Below, piece by piece: positions 8,305 through 16,829 of a DNA stretch of 64,000 nucleotides. The translations under genes and the position numbers were made by a program. Numbering within the stretch: the first letter of the stretch is position 1; each line of letters starts with the position of its first letter. Below the pieces are notes generated by a model. The model was not told where the DNA came from, searched no databases, and saw only the letters and a program-made list of their open reading frames with translations. The DNA comes from Nocardia nova NBRC 15556 (GTDB lineage Bacteria > Actinomycetota > Actinomycetes > Mycobacteriales > Mycobacteriaceae): the NCBI RefSeq assembly GCF_001613005.1, contig NZ_BDBN01000002.1, forward strand, positions 62,001-126,000. The letters are read 5' to 3'.

Positions 8305-10446
8305 ATGCCGTTGGCATTGACCGACGACCACCTCGCCATCGCCGAGGCGGTCCGGTCCTTTCTGACCGAACAGCAGGCACACGCACTCGCGCGCCGATTC
8401 CTCGACGATCCTGAGACTGACGCCACCGAACTGTGGAAGCCGTTGGCCGGCCTCGGGTGGCTCGGGCTGCATCTGCCGACCGAATTCGGCGGCGACGCCT
8501 ACGGCCTGCCCGAATTGGCGATCGTCGCCGAGGAACTCGGCGCCGTGGTGGCGCCGGTGCCGTTCGTCCCGACGGTCGTCGTCTCGTCGCTGCTCGCCGA
8601 ATCCGGCACCGAGGCCGCGAAGAAGGCGTTGTTGCCGGGGTTCGCTGACGGTTCCGAGGTGGCGGGGCTCGGCCTGCACGGCGACGTGAGCGCCGACGGT
8701 TCCGGGGCGTTGAGCGGCGGCGCCGGTCACGTGGTCGGCGCGGGTGCGGCGACGCTGCTCGCGGTGCGCGTCGGAGGCGACATCGCACTGATTCGGTCGG
8801 ATGCCGACGGTGTCGATGCACAGCTCGTCGACGCGCTCGATTCCAGCCTGCAGATCCGCCGTGTCGCCTTGCGTGGCGTCACTCCGGCGGCAGTCCTGTC
8901 CGGCACGGCGGCGACTGCCGCCCGGACCGCCCGCATTCTCGGTGCCGCCGAAGCGGCCGGCGGGGCGCGGGCCACACTCGAGCAGGCGCTGGCCTACGCG
9001 AAGGTGCGCGAGCAGTTCGGCCGTGCTATCGGCTCTTTCCAGGCGATCAAACATCACCTCGCCGATATGCTCGCCGGTTCCGAACTCGCGGTGGCCACGG
9101 CCTGGGATGCCGCACGGGCCGGCGCGCACGGCGAGCAGGGCGTGCTGACCGCGAATGTCGCGGGTGCGATCGCCTATGACGAATACGTGCGCAACGCGGA
9201 GAAGAGCCTGCAGATCCACGGCGGAATCGGCTTCACCTGGGAGCACGACTGCCACCTGTATCTGCGTCGCGCCCAGAGTATTCGAGCACTGTTCGGTGCG
9301 GTGGACGTCGCCTTGGACGCCGTCTATACCGATGCCGTAGCGGGAGTGCGGCGCGAGTACGCCGTCGATCTGCCGCCGGAGGCCGACGAGTTCCGCAGCG
9401 CGGCAGCCGCGTTCGTCACCGAAATGAACACCGCGCCGGAGTCCGAGCGACGCCGGATGCTGGTCGACTCCGGTTATCTGATGCCGCACTGGCGCAAGCC
9501 TTTCGGCCGTGAGGCCGGCCCGATCGAACAGCTCGTCATCGACGAGGAGTTCGCGGAGGTGGACATGCCGAATCTGGGCATCGGCGCCTGGGTGACGCTG
9601 ACCCTGAGTCAGCACGGCACGCCCGAGCAGATCGAGCGGTGGATCCGGGCTAGCTTGCTCGGCGAATTGGTGTGGTGCCAGTTGTTCTCCGAACCCGGTG
9701 CGGGTTCGGACGCCGCCGCGGTGAGCACCCGGGGCGTGCGGGTCGACGGCGGCTGGCGGGTTACCGGGCAGAAGGTGTGGACCTCGAACGCGCAGAACTG
9801 CAATCGCGGTCTGGCCACCATCCGGACCGACCGGAACGCACCCAAGCACAAGGGAATCACGGCCGTGGTGATCGACCTCGGGGCGCCCGGTGTGCAGGTC
9901 CGCCCGCTGCGGGAGATCACCGGGGACGCGGTGTTCAACGAGGTGTTCTTCGATGATGTCTTCGTGCCCGACTCCGACGTCGTCGGCGAGGTGAACAACG
10001 GCTGGACCGTGGCGCGGGCGACCCTCGGCAACGAGCGCGTCTCCATCGGCGGCATGTCGCACGGCCGGACCCCCTTCGATCTGATCGACCTGGTCCACAT
10101 CGCCGGCGACGAGCTCGCCGCCAAGCGCGAGGTGGCGGGCCTGCTCGCCATGGAGCAGGCTTTGCAGGTGCTGAATCTGCGGCATGTCGCCCGTGCTGTC
10201 ACGGGCGCGGCACCGGGTCCGGAGGGCAGCGTGACCAAGATGCTGTCGGCCGAGCATTTACAGCACACCGCCGAGGCGGGCATGCGGCTCGCGGGTGAGG
10301 CCGCGGTGGTCGGGCAGCTTCCCGAGGTGAGTCGCGACTATCTGTTCGGGCGGGCGCACACCATCGCGGGTGGTACCTCCGAGATCAATCGCAACGTGAT
10401 CGCCGAGCGGCTGCTGGGACTGCCCCGGGAACAGATCGCCCGCTGA
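8305..10446 (+). CDS. Double-domain acyl-CoA dehydrogenase (FadE34/ChsE3-like fusion)
   Basis: 713 residues made of two acyl-CoA dehydrogenase units. The first (about 1-345) holds the FAD-contacting REQFG (near 235) and HGGIGFTWEH (near 305) but lacks the C-terminal GGTxEI segment. The second (about 360-713) holds FSEPGAGSD, TGQKVWTS and IAGGTSEINRNV but lacks REQFG. The two halves are therefore complementary, as in the alpha2beta2 enzymes and the 711-residue FadE34 of Mycobacterium, which acts on a steroid side chain. Start ATG with AGGAG. Second gene of the SDR operon. Likely dehydrogenates a bulky or branched acyl-CoA; the steroid link is only by analogy. Confidence 0.92.
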   Translation: MPLALTDDHLAIAEAVRSFLTEQQAHALARRFLDDPETDATELWKPLAGLGWLGLHLPTEFGGDAYGLPELAIVAEELGAVVAPVPFVPTVVVSSLLAESGTEAAKKALLPGFADGSEVAGLGLHGDVSADGSGALSGGAGHVVGAGAATLLAVRVGGDIALIRSDADGVDAQLVDALDSSLQIRRVALRGVTPAAVLSGTAATAARTARILGAAEAAGGARATLEQALAYAKVREQFGRAIGSFQAIKHHLADMLAGSELAVATAWDAARAGAHGEQGVLTANVAGAIAYDEYVRNAEKSLQIHGGIGFTWEHDCHLYLRRAQSIRALFGAVDVALDAVYTDAVAGVRREYAVDLPPEADEFRSAAAAFVTEMNTAPESERRRMLVDSGYLMPHWRKPFGREAGPIEQLVIDEEFAEVDMPNLGIGAWVTLTLSQHGTPEQIERWIRASLLGELVWCQLFSEPGAGSDAAAVSTRGVRVDGGWRVTGQKVWTSNAQNCNRGLATIRTDRNAPKHKGITAVVIDLGAPGVQVRPLREITGDAVFNEVFFDDVFVPDSDVVGEVNNGWTVARATLGNERVSIGGMSHGRTPFDLIDLVHIAGDELAAKREVAGLLAMEQALQVLNLRHVARAVTGAAPGPEGSVTKMLSAEHLQHTAEAGMRLAGEAAVVGQLPEVSRDYLFGRAHTIAGGTSEINRNVIAERLLGLPREQIAR

Positions 10447-10464
10447 TCCCTGCTGCGATAAACC

Positions 10465-10495
10465 AGGGCCCTCGCGTCATTCGATGCGGGGGCCT
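10465..10495. terminator. Hairpin terminator candidate
   Basis: AGGGCCCTCGC and GCGGGGGCCT can pair with one or two mismatches around a ten-base loop (GTCATTCGAT). It follows the acyl-CoA dehydrogenase stop and precedes the separate promoter of the thioesterase gene. Confidence 0.45.
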
Positions 10496-10550
10496 CGGTC
10501 GCGAATGCCGGCCTTTGCCGCGGGCGCCACCACCGATTCACAACAAGTAT

Positions 10551-10572
10551 CACCTAGTTATATACTTCACGG
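10551..10572 (+). promoter_or_regulatory. Leaderless promoter of tesB
   Basis: TATACT at 10561-10566 is a good -10 hexamer ending six bases before the ATG. No ribosome site exists, so transcription probably starts at the start codon. CACCTAGTTA directly overlaps the upstream edge of the -10 box, where a repressor would block it. It resembles ACCTAGTA near 2022 and CTAGGT near 13346. Confidence 0.55.
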
Positions 10573-11466
10573 ATGTCCACCACTTTGGAGACCGGTGTAG
10601 TCGACCCCACCGACGGCCGGCGCCCACCACTCGGGCGCATCCTCGAACTCGAGGAAGTCGACACCGACCTCTACCTCGGCCGCTCCTACAATGACGCCGC
10701 TCTGCGCATCTACGGCGGCCAGGCCGTCGCACAGGCTCTCATCGCCGCGGGCCGGACGGTGCCGGCGCAGCGCCGCGCCCATTCACTGCACGGCCATTTC
10801 ATCCACCCCGGCAATCCGCAGGCACCGGTGCTCTACCACGTCGAAAGAGTCCGCGACGGTGGAAGTTTCACGACTCGATCGGTGCGAGCCACCCAGGGCG
10901 GGACGACCATTTTTGTGCTGACCGCCTCGTTCCAGCGACCCGAACAGGGGTTCTCACACCAGGCCCTGGAGACCACCGCACCGGCGCCCGAGGAGCTGCC
11001 GGCGTTCGAGGACTCGATCGACCCGGCCGAGGCCATCTGGTTGCCACAGTTGCGAGCGAACGTCGCGGTCGACTTCCGATTCCCGGAGGAGTATCCGCGA
11101 ATCGCCAACGCGCGGGGCGAATCCCGGCCGCCACGCCAGCGCGCCTGGGTCCGCACCGGCGCGCGACTCGCCGACGACCCGCTGATCCAGGCGGCGGGCT
11201 TCGCCTACACCTCGGATCTGTTCCTGCTGTCGTCGGCCCTCCCGCCGCATGCCGTCACCATCGACGAGCCCGGCATGCAACTCGCCAGCCTCGACCATTC
11301 CGTCTGGTTCCATCAGGACTTCCGCGCCGACGAATGGCACCTCTACGAGCAGGAAGGAATCTGGACCGGAGGTGCCCGCGGACTCGCCCGCGGCCACCTC
11401 TACGACCGCGACGGCGTCCTGGTCGCCAGCACGATGCAAGAAGGACTGCTGCGACTGCGAAAATAG
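10573..11466 (+). CDS. tesB: Acyl-CoA thioesterase II (TesB)
   Basis: 297 residues in two hot-dog repeats, the TesB architecture. The N-terminal half has YGGQAVAQAL and the signature HSLHGHFIHPG, followed by a short SFTTRSVRATQGG strand. The C-terminal half has LASLDHSVWFHQDFRADEW and a GGARGLARGHLYDRDGVLVAS ending, where the family carries its catalytic Asp-Thr/Gln region. It hydrolyses medium to long acyl-CoA to free acid and CoA, perhaps to release CoA when intermediates jam. Alone on its transcript, convergent with a crotonase gene 27 bases away. Confidence 0.93.
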   Translation: MSTTLETGVVDPTDGRRPPLGRILELEEVDTDLYLGRSYNDAALRIYGGQAVAQALIAAGRTVPAQRRAHSLHGHFIHPGNPQAPVLYHVERVRDGGSFTTRSVRATQGGTTIFVLTASFQRPEQGFSHQALETTAPAPEELPAFEDSIDPAEAIWLPQLRANVAVDFRFPEEYPRIANARGESRPPRQRAWVRTGARLADDPLIQAAGFAYTSDLFLLSSALPPHAVTIDEPGMQLASLDHSVWFHQDFRADEWHLYEQEGIWTGGARGLARGHLYDRDGVLVASTMQEGLLRLRK

Positions 11467-11493
11467 CCCGCGGGCAGCAGATACCCGAGATTC

Positions 11494-12306
11494 TCAGCCG
11501 CGCTGCGCGTTCCGATACTGCGCACGCCCCCGGTCGATCACGGCATCGCGGCGTTCGGCCACCGCGGACGGATCGAACTTCGCCATCCAGGCCCGCGATG
11601 TCGCATCCTCGACGGCCAGCGCAGGATCGAGGAGATGGGCTTCAGCGCGCCGGTACGACTCGAGCAGGGTCCGGACGCCGTTCTGGTCGTTGCCGACCAC
11701 CGAGACCGCCACTTCCATTGCGGTCGGCAGCAACTGGTCGTGCGCGACCACCTCGGTCACCAGGCCAACGCGCAGTGCCGTGGCGGCATCGACGAAGTCG
11801 CCCGACAGGATCATCCGGCGAGCGAAGCCGCGCCCGACCGCGGCGGGCAGCCGGGAGGTCAGACCCCAGCCGGGCAACACTCCGACACGGGCGTGCGTGT
11901 CGGCGAACCGGGCGCGCTCGGAGGCGATGAGGAAGTCGCAAGCCAGCGCCAACTCCAGACCTCCGGTGATGGCCGCCCCGTTGATCGCCCCGATCACCGG
12001 CTTCGACAGCGGACGCCAGGGATGACCGACGGGGATCTCCGCCGCGGCGATCCGGGCGGCATTGTCCCCGGTCGCACCCAGCTCGCGCAGATCCAGGCCC
12101 GCGCAGAACGCCGGATCGGCGCCGGTCAGGATGACCACGTCCACGCGATCGTCGCCGTCCGCCGCGGCGAGTTCGCGTCGCAATGCCTCGATCAGAGGAC
12201 TGGTCAACGCGTTTCGCGCGGCCGGGCGATGCAGCGTAAGGATGCGAACCCCGCCACGCTGTTCGGTGAGCAGCACCGGCCCCTTCGACACTTCAGCGCT
12301 GGTCAT
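11494..12306 (-). CDS. Crotonase-family enoyl-CoA hydratase/isomerase
   Basis: 270 residues with the crotonase fold: oxyanion-hole segments AFCAGLDL and NGAAITGGLELALACD. The first catalytic glutamate of rat hydratase (Glu144) is kept as the Glu in GGLEL. The second (Glu164) is replaced by His in ADTHARVGVLPGWG, a pattern seen in a large actinobacterial EchA subgroup. Simple hydration is therefore not assured; isomerase or other crotonase chemistry is possible. The ATG at 12306 is chosen because GAGGAG lies five bases upstream. Divergent from a second crotonase gene with a shared 130-base control region. Confidence 0.88.
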   Translation of the reverse strand: MTSAEVSKGPVLLTEQRGGVRILTLHRPAARNALTSPLIEALRRELAAADGDDRVDVVILTGADPAFCAGLDLRELGATGDNAARIAAAEIPVGHPWRPLSKPVIGAINGAAITGGLELALACDFLIASERARFADTHARVGVLPGWGLTSRLPAAVGRGFARRMILSGDFVDAATALRVGLVTEVVAHDQLLPTAMEVAVSVVGNDQNGVRTLLESYRRAEAHLLDPALAVEDATSRAWMAKFDPSAVAERRDAVIDRGRAQYRNAQRG

Positions 12307-12364
12307 GTGCACTCCTCATCGAGTTCGCGGCCGGATTCCCGCCACCATCCTACGCGACTTGTTA

Positions 12365-12378
12365 ATCTAGGTTATCTA
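12365..12378. promoter_or_regulatory. TAATCTAGGTTATC operator candidate between divergent crotonases
   Basis: TAATCTAGGTTA matches the perfect palindrome TAACCTAGGTTA at 11 of 12 positions and lies in the divergent promoter region of two crotonase genes. It is the best copy of an AT-rich element that recurs near 2022, 4565, 10555 and 13346. CTAG is normally rare in high-GC genomes, which makes the recurrence notable. Confidence 0.45.
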
Positions 12379-12435
12379 TCTATCTGAGGAGCGGCCGTGT
12401 CTCCCGTGGCGCGCACGCTCCGGCGAGGAGAATCA

Positions 12436-13185
12436 ATGGGCGTCACGATCGACAGGTCCGCACACGCCGCCATCGTCACGTTGCGCTGGCCCGAACGGCG
12501 AAACGCCCTCGGACCGCAGGAAGCCGAGCAGGTCGCGGAGGCGATCGCCGAGGCGGCCGGCTCGGGCGCCGCGGCGCTAATCCTGACCGGCGAGAAGGCG
12601 TTCTGCGCAGGCGGCGACCTGCCATCCATTCTGGCGGCGATCGACGGCGCGGACCCCGCTGAAGTCGAAGCAATCGTGTACGACCGCTTCCAGACACTTG
12701 CCCGGGCGCTGCGCGGATGCCGCATCCCCACCGTGGCCGCGGTGAACGGCGCCGCCATCGGACTCGGCCTCGACCTTGCCCTGTGGTGCGATCGGCGATT
12801 CGTGGCTCCATCGGCGCGGTTGGGGCAGGGCTGGGCCCGGATGGGATTGGTCCCCGGCACCGGCGGGGCCGCGCTGCTCGAGCGGTTGGCACCCGGCTTG
12901 CTGTGGAAGTTACTGGGCAGCGGCGGCGAGCTCACCGTCGACGACATCGCCGCTCACGGTATCGCGGAGGTCGTCGCCGATCCTGTCGCGGCCGCGGTCG
13001 AGTTCGCGGCAGCGCTCTCGCGCGTGGGTTCGCAGGCCCTGGCGGGGTATGTGGCTCTCACCCGAACCGGACTGCCGGACGACGCGTACCTGCACGAGTG
13101 CGCCCGGCTCCAATCGCACCGACTCACCTCGGCCGATTTCGCCCGCCGGGTGGAGCGGTCCGGGCTGACCGCCAAGAAGGTGTGA
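12436..13185 (+). CDS. Crotonase-family protein lacking both hydratase glutamates
   Basis: 249 residues from the ATG preceded by GAGGAG. A GTG 13 codons upstream also has a GAGGAG, so a longer form is possible. The fold is clear (KAFCAGGDLP, NGAAIGLGLDLALWCD, GLVPGTGG). The residue matching Glu144 is Asp (LGLDL) and that matching Glu164 is Trp (GQGWARMG). Ordinary enoyl-CoA hydration is thus doubtful; decarboxylation, isomerisation or thioester hydrolysis by a crotonase fold are alternatives. Divergent from the crotonase gene ending at 11494. Confidence 0.85.
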   Translation: MGVTIDRSAHAAIVTLRWPERRNALGPQEAEQVAEAIAEAAGSGAAALILTGEKAFCAGGDLPSILAAIDGADPAEVEAIVYDRFQTLARALRGCRIPTVAAVNGAAIGLGLDLALWCDRRFVAPSARLGQGWARMGLVPGTGGAALLERLAPGLLWKLLGSGGELTVDDIAAHGIAEVVADPVAAAVEFAAALSRVGSQALAGYVALTRTGLPDDAYLHECARLQSHRLTSADFARRVERSGLTAKKV

Positions 13186-13432
13186 CACTACCGCAACCGC
13201 GGAGCTGCCGGGCGATGGCGGCGTTCGCCGAACGATGACCTCCGGCCCGGAAAGGGTTGAGCGCCATAGCGAATGGGGCGAGAACTTTCCGGGGCTGGCG
13301 TTCCGGTACCGGGATACGGCCGCGCATCCGACAGTGATAACTTACTAGGTACACCTCGTGCTCGGGGCGAGAGTTCGTCTCGACGGCATTGTGCAGTGAG
13401 CCGGCGCGCGAACGATTCGAAGGAGGGCCGCC

Positions 13433-14449
13433 GTGGTTGTCGAGATACCGTTCGGCCTCGTCGCAAGGGGTCCGGCCGAGGCCACTCCCCCACGCCGTCC
13501 CGGTTCGGTGCGGCGCACATCGAGCATCGACATGCATTGGCCCGCGGGCCCGGGAACCCAGCTCCGGCTGATCGGGCGCGCACGAGATCTGTTGACCCCC
13601 AGCGACCGCGGCGACCCGCTCGTACTGCGCGAGGACAGCATGCGCGTGGGCGTCAACGCCGCGACCCGCACGATCGAGGAGATCGAGGCGACCCCGGCCC
13701 GCGCGAACCTGACACAGTTGATCGGCGCGCGAGGTGGCGGGAATTCGCGCGCGGTCCTGGCCGAGGCGATGGCCGACGAGGCCGCGGCCGGGACTCCGCT
13801 GTACCTGCTGCTCGACGATATCGCGGGCGCGTCGCTCATCGCCGGCTTCGCCTATTCCCGATGGATCGACCGCGACCTGCTCATCCGGGAGATCAGCGCC
13901 GGGCCGGTCCGCAATATGACCGGAATCTGCACGGGATTCCAGCCCGGTTCCGGCGCGCTGATGCCCGACGGCTCCTCCAAATGGAACCATCAGGTCCAGC
14001 CCGTGCGACCACTGCCCCGCCCGGAAGATCCGGTGGGTTGGCATGCGCTGGAAGAGTTTACGGAGATGGCTATGCGGCGGGCGCGCCGCATCGATGTACA
14101 TGCTGGGGACGTAATTACCATCGATTCGATGTTCCAGGACAGTTCGACGGTGCCGTCCGGCGGCCGCGTCGCGGTACACGAGTACCGGCTCACCGCCACC
14201 GCGGATCCGACCACCGGGCAGTTGCTTACGATCGACGCCGACCCCCGCGTACTGCCCTACGACGAGTGCCCCCTCGCCTCACGAAATGTCGGAAAGATAA
14301 TCGGCACACCACTTTCCGAGTTGCGTACCGTCGTGCTCGAGAAGCTGCCCGGAACCGAGGGCTGCACTCATCTCAACGACGCGATGCGTGCGCTCGCCGA
14401 AGTTCCCACTCTGGTGCACGCGCTGCGCGAGGCCGACGAACATCACTGA
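13433..14449 (+). CDS. DUF2889-family protein
   Basis: 338 residues, soluble. The C-terminal half matches DUF2889: a HEYRLTATAD strand, LPYDECPLASRNVGKIIGTPL, then LPGTEGCTHLNDAMRALAE. The conserved Cys, His and Asp residues in PYDEC and CTHLND look like a metal or active site. The GTG start has an AGGAGGG site. The upstream element ACTAGGTA lies in the 247-base gap that separates it from the crotonase gene. Members often sit in catabolic clusters, but no biochemical role is established as far as I know. Confidence 0.8.
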   Translation: MVVEIPFGLVARGPAEATPPRRPGSVRRTSSIDMHWPAGPGTQLRLIGRARDLLTPSDRGDPLVLREDSMRVGVNAATRTIEEIEATPARANLTQLIGARGGGNSRAVLAEAMADEAAAGTPLYLLLDDIAGASLIAGFAYSRWIDRDLLIREISAGPVRNMTGICTGFQPGSGALMPDGSSKWNHQVQPVRPLPRPEDPVGWHALEEFTEMAMRRARRIDVHAGDVITIDSMFQDSSTVPSGGRVAVHEYRLTATADPTTGQLLTIDADPRVLPYDECPLASRNVGKIIGTPLSELRTVVLEKLPGTEGCTHLNDAMRALAEVPTLVHALREADEHH

Positions 14450-14483
14450 ACCGGACCACTACGGCCTCCGAACCGGCTGCGGC

Positions 14484-15134
14484 TCAACCGATTCCGATGC
14501 CATCCAGGCAGAACCGCACCAGGTGCTCACGGTCCGCCGCTGTCGGCACGGTACCGCTGTCGTGGTAACGGGAGGTCATGCCGAGAACCAACGTCTGCAC
14601 GAACAGCGCGGCGCGTTCGTGATCGGCGACTCCACCGTCTGCGAGGACGGTGTCGAGAAGGTGCAGCATCCGTGCGAAGCCGACAGGTTCGATCTCACTC
14701 TCGGCCCGGGCGACCTGCCCGACGTTCCACAGAATCACCGCGCTGAGTTGCGATAGACGAGAATCCTCGATCTGCGCGAGCACGCCCTCGATCCAGGCGC
14801 GGATCCGATCGTGCGCGCCGGAGCACTTGGACACCTGATGCTCCAGGTAGCTGTGCAGTGTCAGCAGTCCCTGCTCATAGGTCGCCACGATCACATCGTC
14901 GCGACTACGGAAGTGGCGGTAGAAGGCCTGATTCGTCACGCCGGCCTCGCGGACGATTTCAGCGACCGTGGGCATCTCGGTCCGCCCCTTACGCCGCATG
15001 ACCTCCTGCGCCGACCGGATCAGCGTCTTCACTTCCTCGTCGTAGCGAACCTGCCTGGCCGGATTCGCGACCCGACGGAGGTGGCGACCTCCCGACACCA
15101 CCGATTCAGCGGTCTCACCACTGCCACCGGTCAC
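14484..15134 (-). CDS. TetR-family transcriptional regulator
   Basis: 216 residues. An N-terminal HTH (about 33-80) reads TVAEIVREAGVTNQAFYRHF, the classic TetR recognition helix, then a helical ligand-binding domain with LVLGMTSRYHDSGT near the end. GTG start after a GGGGGT site. It is convergent with the DUF2889 gene and divergent from the truncated TetR/P450 pair, so it may control the P450 promoter across the 225-base gap. Ligand unknown. Confidence 0.88.
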   Translation of the reverse strand: MTGGSGETAESVVSGGRHLRRVANPARQVRYDEEVKTLIRSAQEVMRRKGRTEMPTVAEIVREAGVTNQAFYRHFRSRDDVIVATYEQGLLTLHSYLEHQVSKCSGAHDRIRAWIEGVLAQIEDSRLSQLSAVILWNVGQVARAESEIEPVGFARMLHLLDTVLADGGVADHERAALFVQTLVLGMTSRYHDSGTVPTAADREHLVRFCLDGIGIG

Positions 15135-15359
15135 TTACGGGGACCCCCTGATCTCAGAACCGCATTTCGAAATGGCATCTCACGTTAGCACCCCATCGCG
15201 GCTGCCCGACCATCGGACACTCGCTACCACGATCCGCCTTCGACGACTACCCACTCCCCGCCACAGCAGCGTCGACGGCACGGCATTCCGCTTCCCGAGA
15301 AGGAGGATTCGGCCTGGTCGGCGCGGTACGCTCGGCGACGGGCTCATTGAGGAGGCGAT

Positions 15360-15598
15360 ATGGCGCGGACGGCGGCGGGTAGCGGTGCGGGAAGGCCGCG
15401 TAGCCCCCGCGGCCGGGGTGAGGAATTGCGCACCGAGATCCTGGCGGCGGTCAATCGGCTGCTGGCCGAATGGGGCGGAGTCGACAAATTGACGATGCGC
15501 GCGGTAGCGAACGAAGTGGGCACCACCGCCGGAAGTATCTATCTGCACTTCACCGCATCGAAGCCGCCCTGGCCGACTTCACCCAGGAGAAGAAATGA
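15360..15598 (+). pseudogene. TetR-family regulator remnant (DNA-binding domain only)
   Basis: Starts with a basic Arg/Gly-rich tail and a full TetR HTH ([21 protein letters not shown]), then loses sense right after HFTASK. The remaining ~130 residues of ligand domain are absent. In the +2 frame the next bases read [11 protein letters not shown] and stop at a TGA that overlaps the P450 start codon (ATGA), a typical translationally coupled junction. I infer an internal deletion and frameshift of an ancestral tetR-P450 operon. In its own frame the ORF runs about 220 bases into the P450 gene. A bare HTH could still bind DNA but not sense ligand. Confidence 0.65.
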
Positions 15599-16818
15599 CC
15601 GAGACCATCGTCCGCCAGCCCATAACCCGCTCGGCCACCGCACCCCTGGACCCACCGGCCGAATATCACGAACTCCGGGAGGACAAACCGGTCCACCGGG
15701 TCCGCTTCCCGAACGGGCTGGAGGGCTGGCTGGTCACCCGCTTCGAGGAGGGCAGCGCGGTATTCGGCGACCCCCGGTTCACCGCCCGCCGCCAGCGTCA
15801 CGACACACTGCCCGGTGAAGTCGGCGAGGCCGGGCAGGACGCGCCGTTCGACCCGGTGTTCGTGATGATGGACGAGCCGGACCACAGCCTCTACCGGCGG
15901 CTGCTGGCAGGCCGTTTCACACCGAAGAGTATCCAGAACAGGCTGCAGCCCTATATCGATCAGATCGTCGACGACCATCTGAACGCGATCGCCGCGGGCC
16001 CTCCGACATTCGACTTCGTGCAGGCGATGTCGCTGCCCATCCCCTGTCTGGTGATTTGCGAGCTGCTCGGCGTTCCCTACGCCGACCGCGACGGATTCCA
16101 TCATGCCACCGAGGTCATGACGGATGTGGGCAACCCCCGCGAGGTGCGCGACAAAGGCGCGCACTGGCTGATCGCGTACATCACCGAGCTGATCGCGGAC
16201 AAGAAGCGCACCAACGCAACCGGCGACCTGCTCGCCGAACTCATAGCGGCACAACGCGCGGACGCTTCTTTCGTGACCGACGATCAGCTCATCGGGATGG
16301 GCGTACTCCTGCTTTTCGCCGGTCACGACACCACCGCCGGCATGCTGGGCCTGTCCACCTACACATTGCTGACCCACCCCGACCAACGGCGCTATCTGAT
16401 CGAGCACGCGGATGAACCGATGAAGGTCGGCTCGATGGTCGAGGAGCTGATGCGCTACCTGACCATCGTCCAGTTCGGGCTGGGGCGCGTCGCTCTGGAA
16501 GATGTCGAGCTCGGCGATGTCGTGATCGGTCAGGGCGATCTGGTGGTGGTGGCGATGAACGCCGCCAACCGCGACCCCCGCGTCTTCACCGATCCCGACG
16601 TCCCCGACTTCGAACGGAAGATGACCCGCCACTTGGCCTTCGGGTACGGGGTCCATCAATGCCTCGGCCAGAACGTGGCCCGCGCCGAACTGAAAACCGT
16701 GCTGCCCAAGCTCTTTCAACGCTTTCCCGACCTGCGCCTGGCCGTACCGGCGGACGAGGTCCCCATGGACGTCACCGGAACCAACTACGGCGTGAAGGAA
16801 CTTCTGGTCACGCGGTGA
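15595..16818 (+). CDS. Cytochrome P450
   Basis: 407 residues, soluble bacterial class. I-helix oxygen-activation motif [12 protein letters not shown]-helix ExxR (EELMR, Glu284/Arg287), and heme loop [18 protein letters not shown] with proximal ligand Cys356. It hydroxylates a hydrophobic substrate, with electrons from a ferredoxin and reductase not encoded next door. The start ATG overlaps the stop of the broken TetR gene and is preceded by CAGGAGAAGAA. Convergent with the sensor kinase gene 11 bases away. The fold resembles CYP105/107-type enzymes; substrate not inferable. Confidence 0.95.
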   Translation: MTETIVRQPITRSATAPLDPPAEYHELREDKPVHRVRFPNGLEGWLVTRFEEGSAVFGDPRFTARRQRHDTLPGEVGEAGQDAPFDPVFVMMDEPDHSLYRRLLAGRFTPKSIQNRLQPYIDQIVDDHLNAIAAGPPTFDFVQAMSLPIPCLVICELLGVPYADRDGFHHATEVMTDVGNPREVRDKGAHWLIAYITELIADKKRTNATGDLLAELIAAQRADASFVTDDQLIGMGVLLLFAGHDTTAGMLGLSTYTLLTHPDQRRYLIEHADEPMKVGSMVEELMRYLTIVQFGLGRVALEDVELGDVVIGQGDLVVVAMNAANRDPRVFTDPDVPDFERKMTRHLAFGYGVHQCLGQNVARAELKTVLPKLFQRFPDLRLAVPADEVPMDVTGTNYGVKELLVTR

Positions 16819-16829
16819 CGACAGCGGCG

